The notes below the pieces were generated by a model. It worked only from the letters and a program-made list of their open reading frames with translations, had not been told where the DNA came from and did no database searches. A stretch of DNA of 13,062 nucleotides. Source: Actinomycetes bacterium (GTDB lineage: Bacteria; Actinomycetota; Coriobacteriia; Coriobacteriales; Eggerthellaceae). The translations under genes and the position numbers were made by a program. The stretch spans positions 1 to 13,062 of the forward strand of contig JAEWYG010000134.1 of the NCBI GenBank assembly GCA_023395755.1, written 5' to 3'. The stretch's first letter is position 1. The number at the start of each line of letters is the position of its first letter. This document shows, piece after piece, positions 5,743 through 13,062 of this stretch.

Positions 5743-8618
5743 TCACCTTCTCCTTGATCGGGCGATGGAGCAAGGGATACTCCATCGACAGTTGTGCCGG
5801 TTGGTAAGACTGGCGTGGTCGATCCATCCTCTGCTTCGTCAAGCGAAGCATGCATTTCATATTCTACCGCAGGAAGGGTGAAGGTAATTACGGTACCGGG
5901 TTGGTTAAGATTGATGCGCTTGTTCGGTGGAAGGGCATCGGCGGTTATGGTGCCGCCGTGAATCTCGACGATCGATTTGCAGAGAGCCAACCCTAGTCCT
6001 AGCCCTCGTCGTGCATCGCCTCCGACATTCTTTCCCTGATAAAACATGGTGAAGATATTGGCCCGTTCTGCGGGGGCAATACCGGGGCCGTCGTCGGAGA
6101 CTGCAAGGGATATAAGGTTCTGTCCATGGGGGTGGGCTGATATCTCGATACGTGATCCGGGGGGTGTATAAGTAACCGCATTGTTCACCAAATTGATGAT
6201 AACCTGCATGATAAGTCGCCCGTCCACTTGTACCATAAGTAGAGGGTCGTCAATGTGTACCGAAATAAGGTGTTCTGCAGCTTTGCGGTTCAGGTGTCTT
6301 AAAGCTTCACGCACGATATCTTCTACTAGCTCAGGCTCGGTTTTTAGGGCCATAGAGCCATTGTCGAGACGAGTTACCACAAGAAGGTTTTCAACTAGAT
6401 TTACTAGCCAGAGCGCATCTTCATGAATATCGGTGTAAATAGCGTGCTTCTTTTCTTCGGAGAGAGCACTTGCACTTGAAAGCAAAATGGAGGCATCGCC
6501 GGAGATGCTAGTAAGCGGAGTACGTAGATCATGCGAGATACTGCGTAGCAAGTTTGCTCGCAAGCTTTCTTGCTCTGCCTTGAGGCGACTGCGGTGAGCG
6601 CTTTCGGCGGCATGTTCTCGCTCGACTGCTTGGCCACATTCGTCGAGCATGACCAGCAGAAGGCTTTTCTCGAATGCATCGAGTTCGTCGGGGCTAGACA
6701 GCACGATACCCGCCACGCCAACTGCGGCTTCTTTGCCTCGAATAGGCAAGTAAAGACAGCGTGCGTTCATGAGCGTGTCGGTGCCCGTGCCTGCACGTTT
6801 ATTGTTGTTTGCTACCCAAGCGGCCACGGCTGCTTCTTCTTCTCTTACTAAATCAGTCATAGAAATATTCTCGTCGGGGTTGTTCGACGAGAAAAGACTG
6901 GGATCGCTCAAGGTGCCGTTAGGAGTTACTTGGTATATAACTACCGTTGTACGTAGTAGCTTGATAATTTGCTCGGCAGTGGTAGAAAGAATATCCGCTA
7001 CGCTGTTGGCTTGCTGTAAGCGGTGCTCCGTTTCTAGGAGTACTTCAGTGCGGTATGCCTTGTGGGCGTTCTTTTCTGCATCGCGTCTCGTACGTATGGT
7101 TAGCGATGACACAATCATTGAGGTTATGAATAAAAATACGAAGAGGAACGGATAGTTCAGCCCATAGGCGGAAAGGGTGAATCGCGGTGTCGTAAAAAAG
7201 AAGTTGAACAGAAGTACTGCAGAGGGCGATACGATAAGGCTGTAGAAAAAACTATCTGCCTTCAGTGCACCCAGTAGGGCAGCCACGAGATAGATGGCAA
7301 GGATGGTGCTGCCTGCGAGTCCTGCATCGTGAAACATCAAGCCCAGTACGGTAGCGGCCAGCAATGCGAGACTGGCTGCAATAAGATCGGTGGGCGTGGG
7401 CTTGAACCGGTCTGCGAGCTTTGGCCCTGAAGCGGCGCGTTTCTTGTGTCGGTCTGCAATAATAACGATATCGGTAGTGCACGAGAGGCTTGCCAGGCGG
7501 TCGGCGATAGTACGCCATGCGGGCAAAAAGGGTAAAAGTGGCCGAGCGTATTCCGATGAGCCTACGACGATTTTTGAAATGGTGCCAGACAACGCGTATT
7601 GTGCAATCTGTACGGCGGCATCGTCTCCCGATACGGTGACGATAGTGGCACCCAGTTCTTCGGCTAAATCGACATTTGAGCGTAAGGCGTTTTGGTCTTG
7701 GTCAGAAAGCTTGTGAGTGTCGGTTGACTCGACAATGAGGGCCGTTAGTGTGCCACGGTAGGCGGCAGCAAGGCGCGCGGCTGCGCGGATAACCGAAACA
7801 TTGCCAGGCGAGGGGCTTACCAGCACGAGAACGTCATCACGTGCGTCGGCGGTCGATCGACCGAAGCCGTATTCTAAGTTGCGATTCAGACGGTCGGCCG
7901 TGCGTCTCAGCGCCAATTCGCGCAGGTAGGCAAGGTTCTTTTTTGAGAAAAAGTTTAATAAAGCAGTTTTAGCGCGCACGCCTTGGTATATCTTGCCGCC
8001 CTCAAGACGGTCGATAAGATCGTCGGGATCCAAGTCGATAAGCTCGACGGAATCGGCATAATCGAAAATACGGTCGGGAATGCGTTCTTGTACCACAACT
8101 TCAGTGATGGAGGATACCTTGTCGTTCAGGCTTTCTAGGTGCTGTACGTTTACCGTAGTGTATACATCAATGCCGACATGCAATAGTTCTTCTACATCGA
8201 GGTAGCGTTTGGCATGGCGACTGCCCGAGGCGTTGGTGTGGGCAAGTTCGTCGACAAGAATTAAATCGGGTTTACGCTCAAGCGCAGCATCAACATCAAA
8301 CTCTCTGAGAATTAGTCCTTTGTAGAGGATCTCGCGCGCTGGTAGTATTTCAAGCCCTTCAATTCGAGCGAGCGTATCGGGGCGCGTGTGCGGTTCGATA
8401 TAGCCAACTACTACATCACGCTTGTGGTCTTGTGCGACGTGAGCCGCTTCAAGCATTGCGTATGTTTTTCCTACTCCCGCCGCATAGCCAAAAAACACCT
8501 TGAGGCGTCCGCGTCGCTTGCCGGATGTACCGGCGTGTTCTTCAGCGGCGATTGCACGAAGCAGATCGTCGGGATTGGGGCGATAGGGCCCGTTGGTAGA
8601 TGAGATAGTATGTTCCAT
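5739..8618 (-). CDS. kdpD: Sensor histidine kinase KdpD
   Basis: With the start at 8618 the protein has 959 residues and the full KdpD layout. The N-terminal KdpD domain (about 37-240) has the P-loop GYAAGVGKT at 44-52 and a Walker-B-like ILVDELAHT near 120-127. A universal-stress-protein domain covers about 262-390, followed by four membrane segments (about 412-507), a GAF-like region (about 537-672), the phosphorylated H696 in SHDLRTPLT, and the ATPase domain with N813, DDGPG at 842-846 and GLGLGL at 872-877. KdpD senses potassium limitation and, in Gram-positive bacteria, c-di-AMP, and phosphorylates KdpE. Alternative ATGs at 8639 and 8672 exist; none has a good ribosome site. The 8618 start gives the family-like N-terminus (RPNPDDLL near residue 12), and a possible operator overlaps the longer start. 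The tail after the ATPase domain is about 40 residues longer than needed. Confidence 0.94.
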   Translation of the reverse strand: MEHTISSTNGPYRPNPDDLLRAIAAEEHAGTSGKRRGRLKVFFGYAAGVGKTYAMLEAAHVAQDHKRDVVVGYIEPHTRPDTLARIEGLEILPAREILYKGLILREFDVDAALERKPDLILVDELAHTNASGSRHAKRYLDVEELLHVGIDVYTTVNVQHLESLNDKVSSITEVVVQERIPDRIFDYADSVELIDLDPDDLIDRLEGGKIYQGVRAKTALLNFFSKKNLAYLRELALRRTADRLNRNLEYGFGRSTADARDDVLVLVSPSPGNVSVIRAAARLAAAYRGTLTALIVESTDTHKLSDQDQNALRSNVDLAEELGATIVTVSGDDAAVQIAQYALSGTISKIVVGSSEYARPLLPFLPAWRTIADRLASLSCTTDIVIIADRHKKRAASGPKLADRFKPTPTDLIAASLALLAATVLGLMFHDAGLAGSTILAIYLVAALLGALKADSFFYSLIVSPSAVLLFNFFFTTPRFTLSAYGLNYPFLFVFLFITSMIVSSLTIRTRRDAEKNAHKAYRTEVLLETEHRLQQANSVADILSTTAEQIIKLLRTTVVIYQVTPNGTLSDPSLFSSNNPDENISMTDLVREEEAAVAAWVANNNKRAGTGTDTLMNARCLYLPIRGKEAAVGVAGIVLSSPDELDAFEKSLLLVMLDECGQAVEREHAAESAHRSRLKAEQESLRANLLRSISHDLRTPLTSISGDASILLSSASALSEEKKHAIYTDIHEDALWLVNLVENLLVVTRLDNGSMALKTEPELVEDIVREALRHLNRKAAEHLISVHIDDPLLMVQVDGRLIMQVIINLVNNAVTYTPPGSRIEISAHPHGQNLISLAVSDDGPGIAPAERANIFTMFYQGKNVGGDARRGLGLGLALCKSIVEIHGGTITADALPPNKRINLNQPGTVITFTLPAVEYEMHASLDEAEDGSTTPVLPTGTTVDGVSLAPSPDQGEGE

Positions 8619-8627
8619 TTCATTGTC

Positions 8628-8633
8628 ATAATA
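8628..8633 (-). promoter_or_regulatory. kdpD: Possible -10 box for kdpDE
   Basis: Read on the minus strand, TATTAT ends nine bases before the ATG at 8618. If used, the transcript would begin at or close to the start codon, which would explain the missing ribosome site. No clear -35 box is seen 17 bases upstream, consistent with a promoter that needs an activator bound at the direct repeats (8675-8693). Confidence 0.3.
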
Positions 8634-8674
8634 AGGCATTGCGTGCCAGTGTTGTATTAAAGACCTGCGCATGA

Positions 8675-8693
8675 TATTAAGAAGTTATTAAGA
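8675..8693 (-). promoter_or_regulatory. Direct repeat phased by 11 bp, candidate KdpE site
   Basis: On the minus strand TCTTAATA occurs twice (8693-8686 and 8682-8675) with three bases between, giving an exact 11-base period. OmpR-family regulators such as KdpE and PhoB bind head-to-tail to AT-rich direct repeats with this helical spacing. The site is about 40 bases upstream of the possible kdpD -10 box, where an activator would bind. It suggests autoregulation of kdpDE, but this is inference. Confidence 0.45.
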
Positions 8694-8771
8694 TGCCAGC
8701 TCTGAGCATAGACGGGTAACGTTTATGCAAGGGGAATTGGGGGAAGGGCGGTGTAGGTCGGTTGTTTTGAG

Positions 8772-8777
8772 TATACT
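8772..8777 (+). promoter_or_regulatory. tlyA: -10 box for tlyA, probably leaderless
   Basis: TATACT ends seven bases before the ATG at 8785, which would place the transcription start at the A of the start codon. There is no Shine-Dalgarno sequence before this ATG. Leaderless messages are common in Actinobacteria, so the arrangement is plausible. No good -35 box is visible. Confidence 0.5.
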
Positions 8778-8784
8778 GATATCC

Positions 8785-9513
8785 ATGAAGAAAATGAGAT
8801 TAGATACGCTTTTGGTAGAGCAAGGATACTTTCCCAATACGGGGGCGGCACTGCGTGCTGTTTTAGCCCACGAGGTGAAGGTTGATGACGTATATGCGAC
8901 GAGTGCGGCGGTGAAGGTTGCCCCCCACGTGGAAGTGGTGGTGAAGGGGCGTAAGCGATTCGTTTCGCGCGGAGGGCATAAACTACAGGGTGCACTCGAT
9001 GCGTTCAATCAGGATGTACGCGGGTTACAGTGTATCGACATTGGGTCGTCTACCGGCGGGTTTACCGATTGCCTCTTGCAAGCGGGGGCTGCTCGAGTGG
9101 TGTGTGTAGATGTGAATTACGGGCAGCTTGCTTGGTCTTTGCGACAAGACGAGCGCGTGAGTATTTTTGAGCGAACGAATATCAAGTTGGCTGACCCAAC
9201 CGAATTGGGTGCACCTTTTGAGGTGCTGGTGGCAGATTTGAGTTTTATTGGCCTTGCGGCGCTCGCGCCGGTGTTTGCCCGTCTTTCCGCACCAGGTACC
9301 GTGTTTATCGGCCTCGTGAAGCCTCAGTTCGAATCGCGTGCCAACGAAACCGACGGTGGTGTCGTGCGTGATGAAGCGGTAAGGCAACGTACGGTGGATG
9401 AAGTTGAGGCAGCGCTTGTGGCCGCTGGTTTTGAGGTAACCGGTGTGGTGGAATCCTCCATTAAAGGCCCCGAGGGTAACGTGGAATATTTAGTGCGCGC
9501 GGTGTTTAGGTAG
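8785..9513 (+). CDS. tlyA: TlyA family rRNA (cytidine-2'-O)-methyltransferase
   Basis: The protein has 242 residues. An S4 RNA-binding domain occupies about 4-60 (RLDTLLVEQGYF at 5-16), followed by a short linker and an FtsJ-like methyltransferase domain. The SAM-binding loop is IDIGSSTGGFTD at 84-95, with V108-D109 as the ribose-binding acid region. The catalytic tetrad K66-D151-K179-E234 is complete. TlyA methylates ribose 2'-OH groups of cytidines in 16S and 23S rRNA, and in mycobacteria this confers capreomycin sensitivity. The frame is open to an ATG at 8725, but those 20 extra residues are not family-like; 8785 gives the classic MKK-RLD N-terminus and follows a -10 box directly. The next gene, an ABC exporter, starts nine bases after the stop and is probably cotranscribed; the nadK gene that often follows tlyA is absent. 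Confidence 0.93.
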   Translation: MKKMRLDTLLVEQGYFPNTGAALRAVLAHEVKVDDVYATSAAVKVAPHVEVVVKGRKRFVSRGGHKLQGALDAFNQDVRGLQCIDIGSSTGGFTDCLLQAGAARVVCVDVNYGQLAWSLRQDERVSIFERTNIKLADPTELGAPFEVLVADLSFIGLAALAPVFARLSAPGTVFIGLVKPQFESRANETDGGVVRDEAVRQRTVDEVEAALVAAGFEVTGVVESSIKGPEGNVEYLVRAVFR

Positions 9514-9522
9514 GATGCAGAT

Positions 9523-11319
9523 ATGAAGCGATCGGAGAGCAAGCCGCCCATTGCACTGCGCACCCTGCATTTTTACTGGCAGGCTACAACGCTGCAATGG
9601 CCTTTTTTTCTCAGCGCCGTAGTAGTGACGCTTGGGTTTGTATTTTTCCTGTCGTACATGAATCCGTTTATCGTAGGTAAGGTTGTTGATCTGGTAAGTG
9701 CTGGCCGCATCGAGCCCGACCAGGTGTTGAACGTGTTTGGTCCCTATATGATTGCTTTGGTGGCTGTGAATGTACTGGGCCAGACTTGCAGCAAGCTACA
9801 GGATTACTTTGCAGCAAAAGTAGAAATCAGAGCATCGTACGAACTTGCAACGCGTGCGTTTGATACTCTGGCAAACCAATCGATGACGTTTCATACCAAT
9901 CGTTTTGGCGGATCGCTGGTTAGCCAGACTCAGAAGTTTGTTGGTGCTTACACCACCCTCATGGACAGCCTTGTATACGCAGTTATCCCCATCATGAGTG
10001 CTGCAGTATTTACGGTGACGCTGCTAGCACCCCTAGTGCCAGCCTATGTTATTTTGCTTATATGTTTGCTGGTTGTGTATGTACTGGTGGCATACCGGTT
10101 ATACAAGCGCATCCTTCCCCTCAACGAGCAGACCGCCGCTGCGCAAAACGCGCTGTCGGGTGAGCTTTCTGATAGCATCACCAATATACTGGCGGTAAAG
10201 ACATCGGGCCGCGAGGCGCATGAGCGCACTTTGTACGACCACGCCAACCGTCAGGTAAAGGCTGCTGATACGCGGCGTATGCGTGCGACAATTTTGCGTG
10301 GTGCGATAACAAGCTCCATCACCGTTTTGATCATGGCTTTGCTGGTGGTATTCGTGTCGGGCGGTAATGCCTGGTTCGGCATCAGCGCGGGTACTTTGGT
10401 GATGATGTTTACCTACACGTATTCGCTTACGATGCAGTTCAATCGACTGAATCAGACGTTTCAGCAGATAAATCGTGCTTTTGGTGATGCGCACGATATG
10501 ACGGTAGTACTCGATGAGCCACGGTTGGTGGCCGATGATCCCGATGCGCCCGCTTTGCAGGTTATTCACGGTGCTATAGACTTTTGTGATCTGACGTTTC
10601 GCTATGCCGATGCGGAAGAGTGCGACCTCGTGTTTGAGAATTTTTCGTTGTCTATCCCTGCTGGCCAGCGCGTGGGGCTGGTTGGTAGATCAGGGTCGGG
10701 TAAGACTACGCTCACGACACTGCTTCTTCGGCTGGCAGATATCCAGCAGGGACGTATTCTCATCGACGACCAAAATATTGCTCATGTGGCGCAAACCAGT
10801 CTGCGTCGTCAGATTGCTTACGTGCCGCAGGAGCCGCTGCTGTTCCACCGAAGTATTCGCGACAACATCTCCTATGGTCGTCCCAATGCTACCGATGAGG
10901 AAATAGTCGAAGCTGCTCGACGAGCCCATGCCCTTGAGTTTATTGAAAAACTTCCGCGCGGCTTTGATACGCTTACCGGTGAGCGTGGCGTGAAGCTGTC
11001 GGGCGGACAGCGGCAGCGCATTGCTATTGCGCGTGCTATTTTGACCGATGCCCCCATTCTCGTACTGGACGAGGCTACCTCAGCTCTTGATTCTGAAAGC
11101 GAGAAATTAATTCAAGACGCGTTGGCGAATCTTATGCGTGGCCGTACGGCTATTGTAATTGCGCACCGACTGTCTACCGTGGCAAGCCTTGATCGAATTG
11201 TCGTACTGTCTGAGGGATGCATCGTCGAGGATGGTTCGCACGCCAATCTTGTGGATGCTGGTGGCGAGTATGCTCGTCTTTGGAGTCGTCAATCCGGTTC
11301 TTTTTTGGCTAGTGAATAA
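9523..11319 (+). CDS. ABC exporter, fused membrane and ATPase domains
   Basis: The 598-residue protein is a half-transporter of the ABC exporter type: a six-helix membrane domain (about 25-330, clear segments near 27-45, 74-90, 150-170, 173-192, 262-280 and 287-303) fused to an ATPase domain (about 350-590). All ATPase motifs are intact: Walker A GRSGSGKTT at 388-396, Q-loop Q436, signature LSGGQ at 492-496, Walker B with D516 and catalytic E517, and switch H548. It should work as a homodimer exporting a lipid, peptide or drug; the sequence does not say which. Compared with heterodimeric pairs there is no partner gene next to it, and the catalytic glutamate is not degenerate, which fits a homodimer. 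The ATG at 9523 is nine bases after tlyA, with a weak AGGTAGGA site overlapping the tlyA stop. Confidence 0.92.
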   Translation: MKRSESKPPIALRTLHFYWQATTLQWPFFLSAVVVTLGFVFFLSYMNPFIVGKVVDLVSAGRIEPDQVLNVFGPYMIALVAVNVLGQTCSKLQDYFAAKVEIRASYELATRAFDTLANQSMTFHTNRFGGSLVSQTQKFVGAYTTLMDSLVYAVIPIMSAAVFTVTLLAPLVPAYVILLICLLVVYVLVAYRLYKRILPLNEQTAAAQNALSGELSDSITNILAVKTSGREAHERTLYDHANRQVKAADTRRMRATILRGAITSSITVLIMALLVVFVSGGNAWFGISAGTLVMMFTYTYSLTMQFNRLNQTFQQINRAFGDAHDMTVVLDEPRLVADDPDAPALQVIHGAIDFCDLTFRYADAEECDLVFENFSLSIPAGQRVGLVGRSGSGKTTLTTLLLRLADIQQGRILIDDQNIAHVAQTSLRRQIAYVPQEPLLFHRSIRDNISYGRPNATDEEIVEAARRAHALEFIEKLPRGFDTLTGERGVKLSGGQRQRIAIARAILTDAPILVLDEATSALDSESEKLIQDALANLMRGRTAIVIAHRLSTVASLDRIVVLSEGCIVEDGSHANLVDAGGEYARLWSRQSGSFLASE

Positions 11320-11418
11320 GTATTTTGAAGTCGAAATAGCTGCCGCTCTTTATCTAACGGATAAAAAAGCAGTCGAAAGAGACACGCACATCGCTGTATC
11401 CTTGGGATAAAACAAGAA

Positions 11419-11470
11419 GCATCCCGGGCTAGTCTTGGTTACCGAAGGTAAAAAGACCGACGCGGGATGC
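11419..11470. terminator. Bidirectional terminator with three stacked stems
   Basis: GCATCCCG at 11419-11426 pairs with 11463-11470, GTCTT at 11432-11436 with 11453-11457, and TTACC at 11439-11443 with 11447-11451 around a GAA loop. On the plus strand CTTTT lies a few bases after; on the minus strand TTCTTGTTTTAT follows directly. It lies between the converging ABC exporter and UPF0210 genes, 21 bases past the latter's stop, and probably ends both transcripts. The 99 bases between the exporter stop and this hairpin hold nothing I can recognise. Confidence 0.75.
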
Positions 11471-11491
11471 TGGTATCTTTTGCAGGAAAAG

Positions 11492-12856
11492 CTAGTTTTT
11501 CAGTGAGTTGAGCGGGGCGGGGAAGCGTCCACCACGATGGGCAAAAACAGTACCTGCATACTGGTTAACCGGCATAACAGGGGCGTATCCTAGAAGGCCA
11601 CCAAAGTCCAATCGCTCGCCCACCTTCTTGCCGATTGCGGGAATAAGGCGTACGGCAGTAGTCTTGGTGTTGATGAGGCCAATGGCGCACTCGTCGGCGA
11701 TAATGCCGAAAATGGTCTCGACAGTGGTATCGCCGGGTACGGCAATCATGTCCAGACCAACCGAGCACACGCAGGTCATGGCCTCAAGTTTTTCCAGCGA
11801 TAACGCTCCACTTTCGGCCGCACGGATCATGCCGGCATCTTCGGATACAGGTATGAACGCACCGGACAGGCCTCCAACAGATGACGATGCCATAACGCCA
11901 CCCTTCTTCACGGCGTCATTCAATAGAGCAAGCGCGGCAGTCGTACCGGGACCTCCGCATTGGCCTACCCCGAGAGCTTCAATGATCTCGGCTACCGAGT
12001 CGCCCTCAGCCGGCGTTGGTGCAAGCGACAGATCTAAGATGCCTTGCTGGACGCCAAGACGCTTAGATGCTTCGCGTGCCATAAGTTCGCCTGCGCGCGT
12101 AATTTTGAAGGCAGTTGCTTTAATGGCCTCGGCCATAGTAGTGATATCAGCATCTTTTGGCAGATCGGCTAGTACTGCGCGCACGACACCCGGGCCCGAA
12201 ACGCCTACGTTTATTACGGCATCGCTTTCGCCTGAGCCATGGAATGCGCCTGCCATAAACGGATTGTCTTCAACGGCGTTGGCAAACACGACCAGCTTAG
12301 CGCAGCCGATACATTCGCGATCGGCCGTAGCTTTTGCTGTTTCCAGTACGATGTTACTCATCTTCAGTACTGCGTCCATGTTAATGCCGGCGCGGGTGGA
12401 GGCTACGTTTACCGAGGACATAACGCGATCGGTTACCGAGAGAGCGTGGGGGATGGAATTCATCAGTTTTAGATCGGATTTGGAAGCTCCTTTGTGCACA
12501 AGTGCCCCGAAACCTCCCACGAAGTCGACACCTACTTCCTTGCCGGCACGATCCATCGCTTCGGCGATGGGGGTAAGGTCTTCGGCATCGGTGGCGGCGC
12601 AGATTTCGGCGATGGGTGTAACCGAGATACGCTTGTTTACGATAGGAATACCATACTCGCGCTCTAACTGCTCGGCTGTGGGTACTAAGTGTTCGGCAGC
12701 GGTGGTCATGCGGTCGTAAACTTTGCTTGCCATGACATTGATATCGGCATCGGTGCAGGCGCGCAGGTTCAGTCCCAGCGTGATCGTGCGGATGTCGAGG
12801 TGCTGCTTGCTCACCATCGCAAGCGTTTCGGCGATTTCGGCAGGGGTGATCTGCAT
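11492..12856 (-). CDS. UPF0210 (DUF711) family protein of unknown function
   Basis: The 454-residue protein matches the usual length of the UPF0210/DUF711 family, also called PFL-family because its fold resembles pyruvate formate-lyase; no reaction has been assigned. Conserved family segments visible are LRAC near residue 33, VGGFGALVHKG at 113-123, NVGVSGPGVV at 216-225, GQCGGPGT at 298-305, SSVGGLSGAFIPVSED just after residue 325, the C362-x-C364 pair in CVCSVGLDM, and HRGGR at 440-444. I see no signal peptide or membrane segment, so it is cytoplasmic. In many bacteria a small ACT-domain protein (UPF0237) is encoded just upstream; here any such gene would lie beyond the window edge. The frame is open to 12991, but the ATG at 12856 has AAGGAAG at the right distance and gives the family N-terminus; the extra 45 residues are unconserved. 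Confidence 0.92.
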   Translation of the reverse strand: MQITPAEIAETLAMVSKQHLDIRTITLGLNLRACTDADINVMASKVYDRMTTAAEHLVPTAEQLEREYGIPIVNKRISVTPIAEICAATDAEDLTPIAEAMDRAGKEVGVDFVGGFGALVHKGASKSDLKLMNSIPHALSVTDRVMSSVNVASTRAGINMDAVLKMSNIVLETAKATADRECIGCAKLVVFANAVEDNPFMAGAFHGSGESDAVINVGVSGPGVVRAVLADLPKDADITTMAEAIKATAFKITRAGELMAREASKRLGVQQGILDLSLAPTPAEGDSVAEIIEALGVGQCGGPGTTAALALLNDAVKKGGVMASSSVGGLSGAFIPVSEDAGMIRAAESGALSLEKLEAMTCVCSVGLDMIAVPGDTTVETIFGIIADECAIGLINTKTTAVRLIPAIGKKVGERLDFGGLLGYAPVMPVNQYAGTVFAHRGGRFPAPLNSLKN

Positions 12857-12884
12857 GGACGGGCTTCCTTCTCTCGGCGGTATG

Positions 12885-12896
12885 CTTTGCGCAAAG
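12885..12896. promoter_or_regulatory. Perfect 12-bp palindrome ahead of UPF0210 gene
   Basis: CTTTGCGCAAAG reads the same on both strands and lies 29 bases before the start codon, in the leader of the UPF0210 gene. It could be an operator for a dimeric regulator. A single short palindrome can arise by chance, and no promoter elements are clear around it. Confidence 0.3.
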
Positions 12897-12993
12897 TAGC
12901 AGCATAGCAAATTACTGAGTGGCATGTGGCGTTTCCTGGCTATCTCCCGTTTCTTCTCACGAGCGTGCTGAATCTCTTCTTTGAATATCAATT

Positions 12994-13046
12994 CAGTTGG
13001 CTCTGTGTTACCAAGAACTTGGCTTGCGGCAACACAGAGCCAACTG
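12994..13046. repeat. Perfect 16-bp inverted repeat at the window edge
   Basis: CAGTTGGCTCTGTGTT at 12994-13009 is the exact complement of 13031-13046, with a 21-base loop that itself contains CCAAG-AA-CTTGG. No T-run follows on either strand. It lies 138 bases upstream of the UPF0210 start. It may be the terminator of a gene beyond the window, a leader hairpin of the UPF0210 transcript, or the end of a repeat element. Confidence 0.7.
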
Positions 13047-13062
13047 GTTGCTTGTACGGGGA

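Noticed and set aside
8619..8672. Longer KdpD starts at 8672 or 8639
   Set aside because: No ribosome site supports them, the added residues are unlike KdpD N-termini, and the 8672 start abuts the candidate operator. Not fully excluded.
11320..11410. Continuation of an overlapping frame past the ABC exporter stop, suggesting a frameshifted tail
   Set aside because: The exporter already ends at a normal length after a complete ATPase domain, and the overlapping frame has no recognisable content.
11508..12719. A 403-codon open frame on the plus strand opposite the UPF0210 gene
   Set aside because: It lies wholly antisense to a gene with clear family motifs, has a low-complexity Ser/Ala/Thr/Pro-rich product and no recognisable domain. 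It is a codon-bias shadow.
12857..12991. Upstream extension of the UPF0210 frame by 45 codons
   Set aside because: The added residues are highly charged and not family-like, and the internal ATG at 12856 has a good ribosome site.
1..13062. CRISPR array, tRNA or rRNA genes, integrase or transposase, toxin-antitoxin or defence genes
   Set aside because: I looked for spaced repeats, cloverleaf-like segments and the typical protein motifs on both strands and saw none.

Overview
This 13 kb window looks like ordinary chromosome from an anaerobic member of the Coriobacteriia, most likely family Eggerthellaceae. This is inferred from content: a twelve-pass membrane protein with a C-terminal LuxR helix-turn-helix, next to a Tat-exported flavoprotein reductase, is a combination typical of that family. 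Base composition is middling (a little over 50% GC by eye), so a lower-GC genus such as Cryptobacterium is possible; this is not proven. No rRNA, tRNA, CRISPR array, insertion sequence or phage gene was recognised.

Layout. Positions 2-1181 (+) hold the end of an aspartate kinase gene (lysC) and a complete aspartate-semialdehyde dehydrogenase gene (asd), the first two steps of the aspartate amino-acid pathway. A 444-base gap follows, holding a tandem copy of the asd 3' end, a 150-base nested inverted-repeat element and the next promoter. Positions 1626-3137 (+) encode the membrane LuxR regulator. It faces, across a shared hairpin, a convergent gene at 3199-4860 (-) for a Tat/lipoprotein FAD reductase of unknown substrate. 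Upstream of the reductase, also on the minus strand, lie kdpE (5029-5742) and kdpD (5739-8618), a potassium/c-di-AMP-type two-component system whose genes overlap by four bases.

Divergent from kdpD, on the plus strand, are tlyA (8785-9513), an rRNA 2'-O-methyltransferase, and, nine bases on, an ABC exporter (9523-11319). A large bidirectional hairpin separates them from a convergent UPF0210/DUF711 gene (11492-12856, -). The last 200 bases hold its leader region and a perfect 16-bp inverted repeat.

The most interesting points are: (i) the regulator/reductase pair, whose reductase lacks the usual fumarate-reductase catalytic residues by eye alignment; (ii) a kdpDE pair with no kdpFABC beside it, a near-match to the c-di-AMP binding motif in KdpD, and an 11-bp-phased direct repeat in front of kdpD that looks like a response-regulator site; and (iii) several unexplained structured intergenic sequences. 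I see no clearly new defence or mobile system here.
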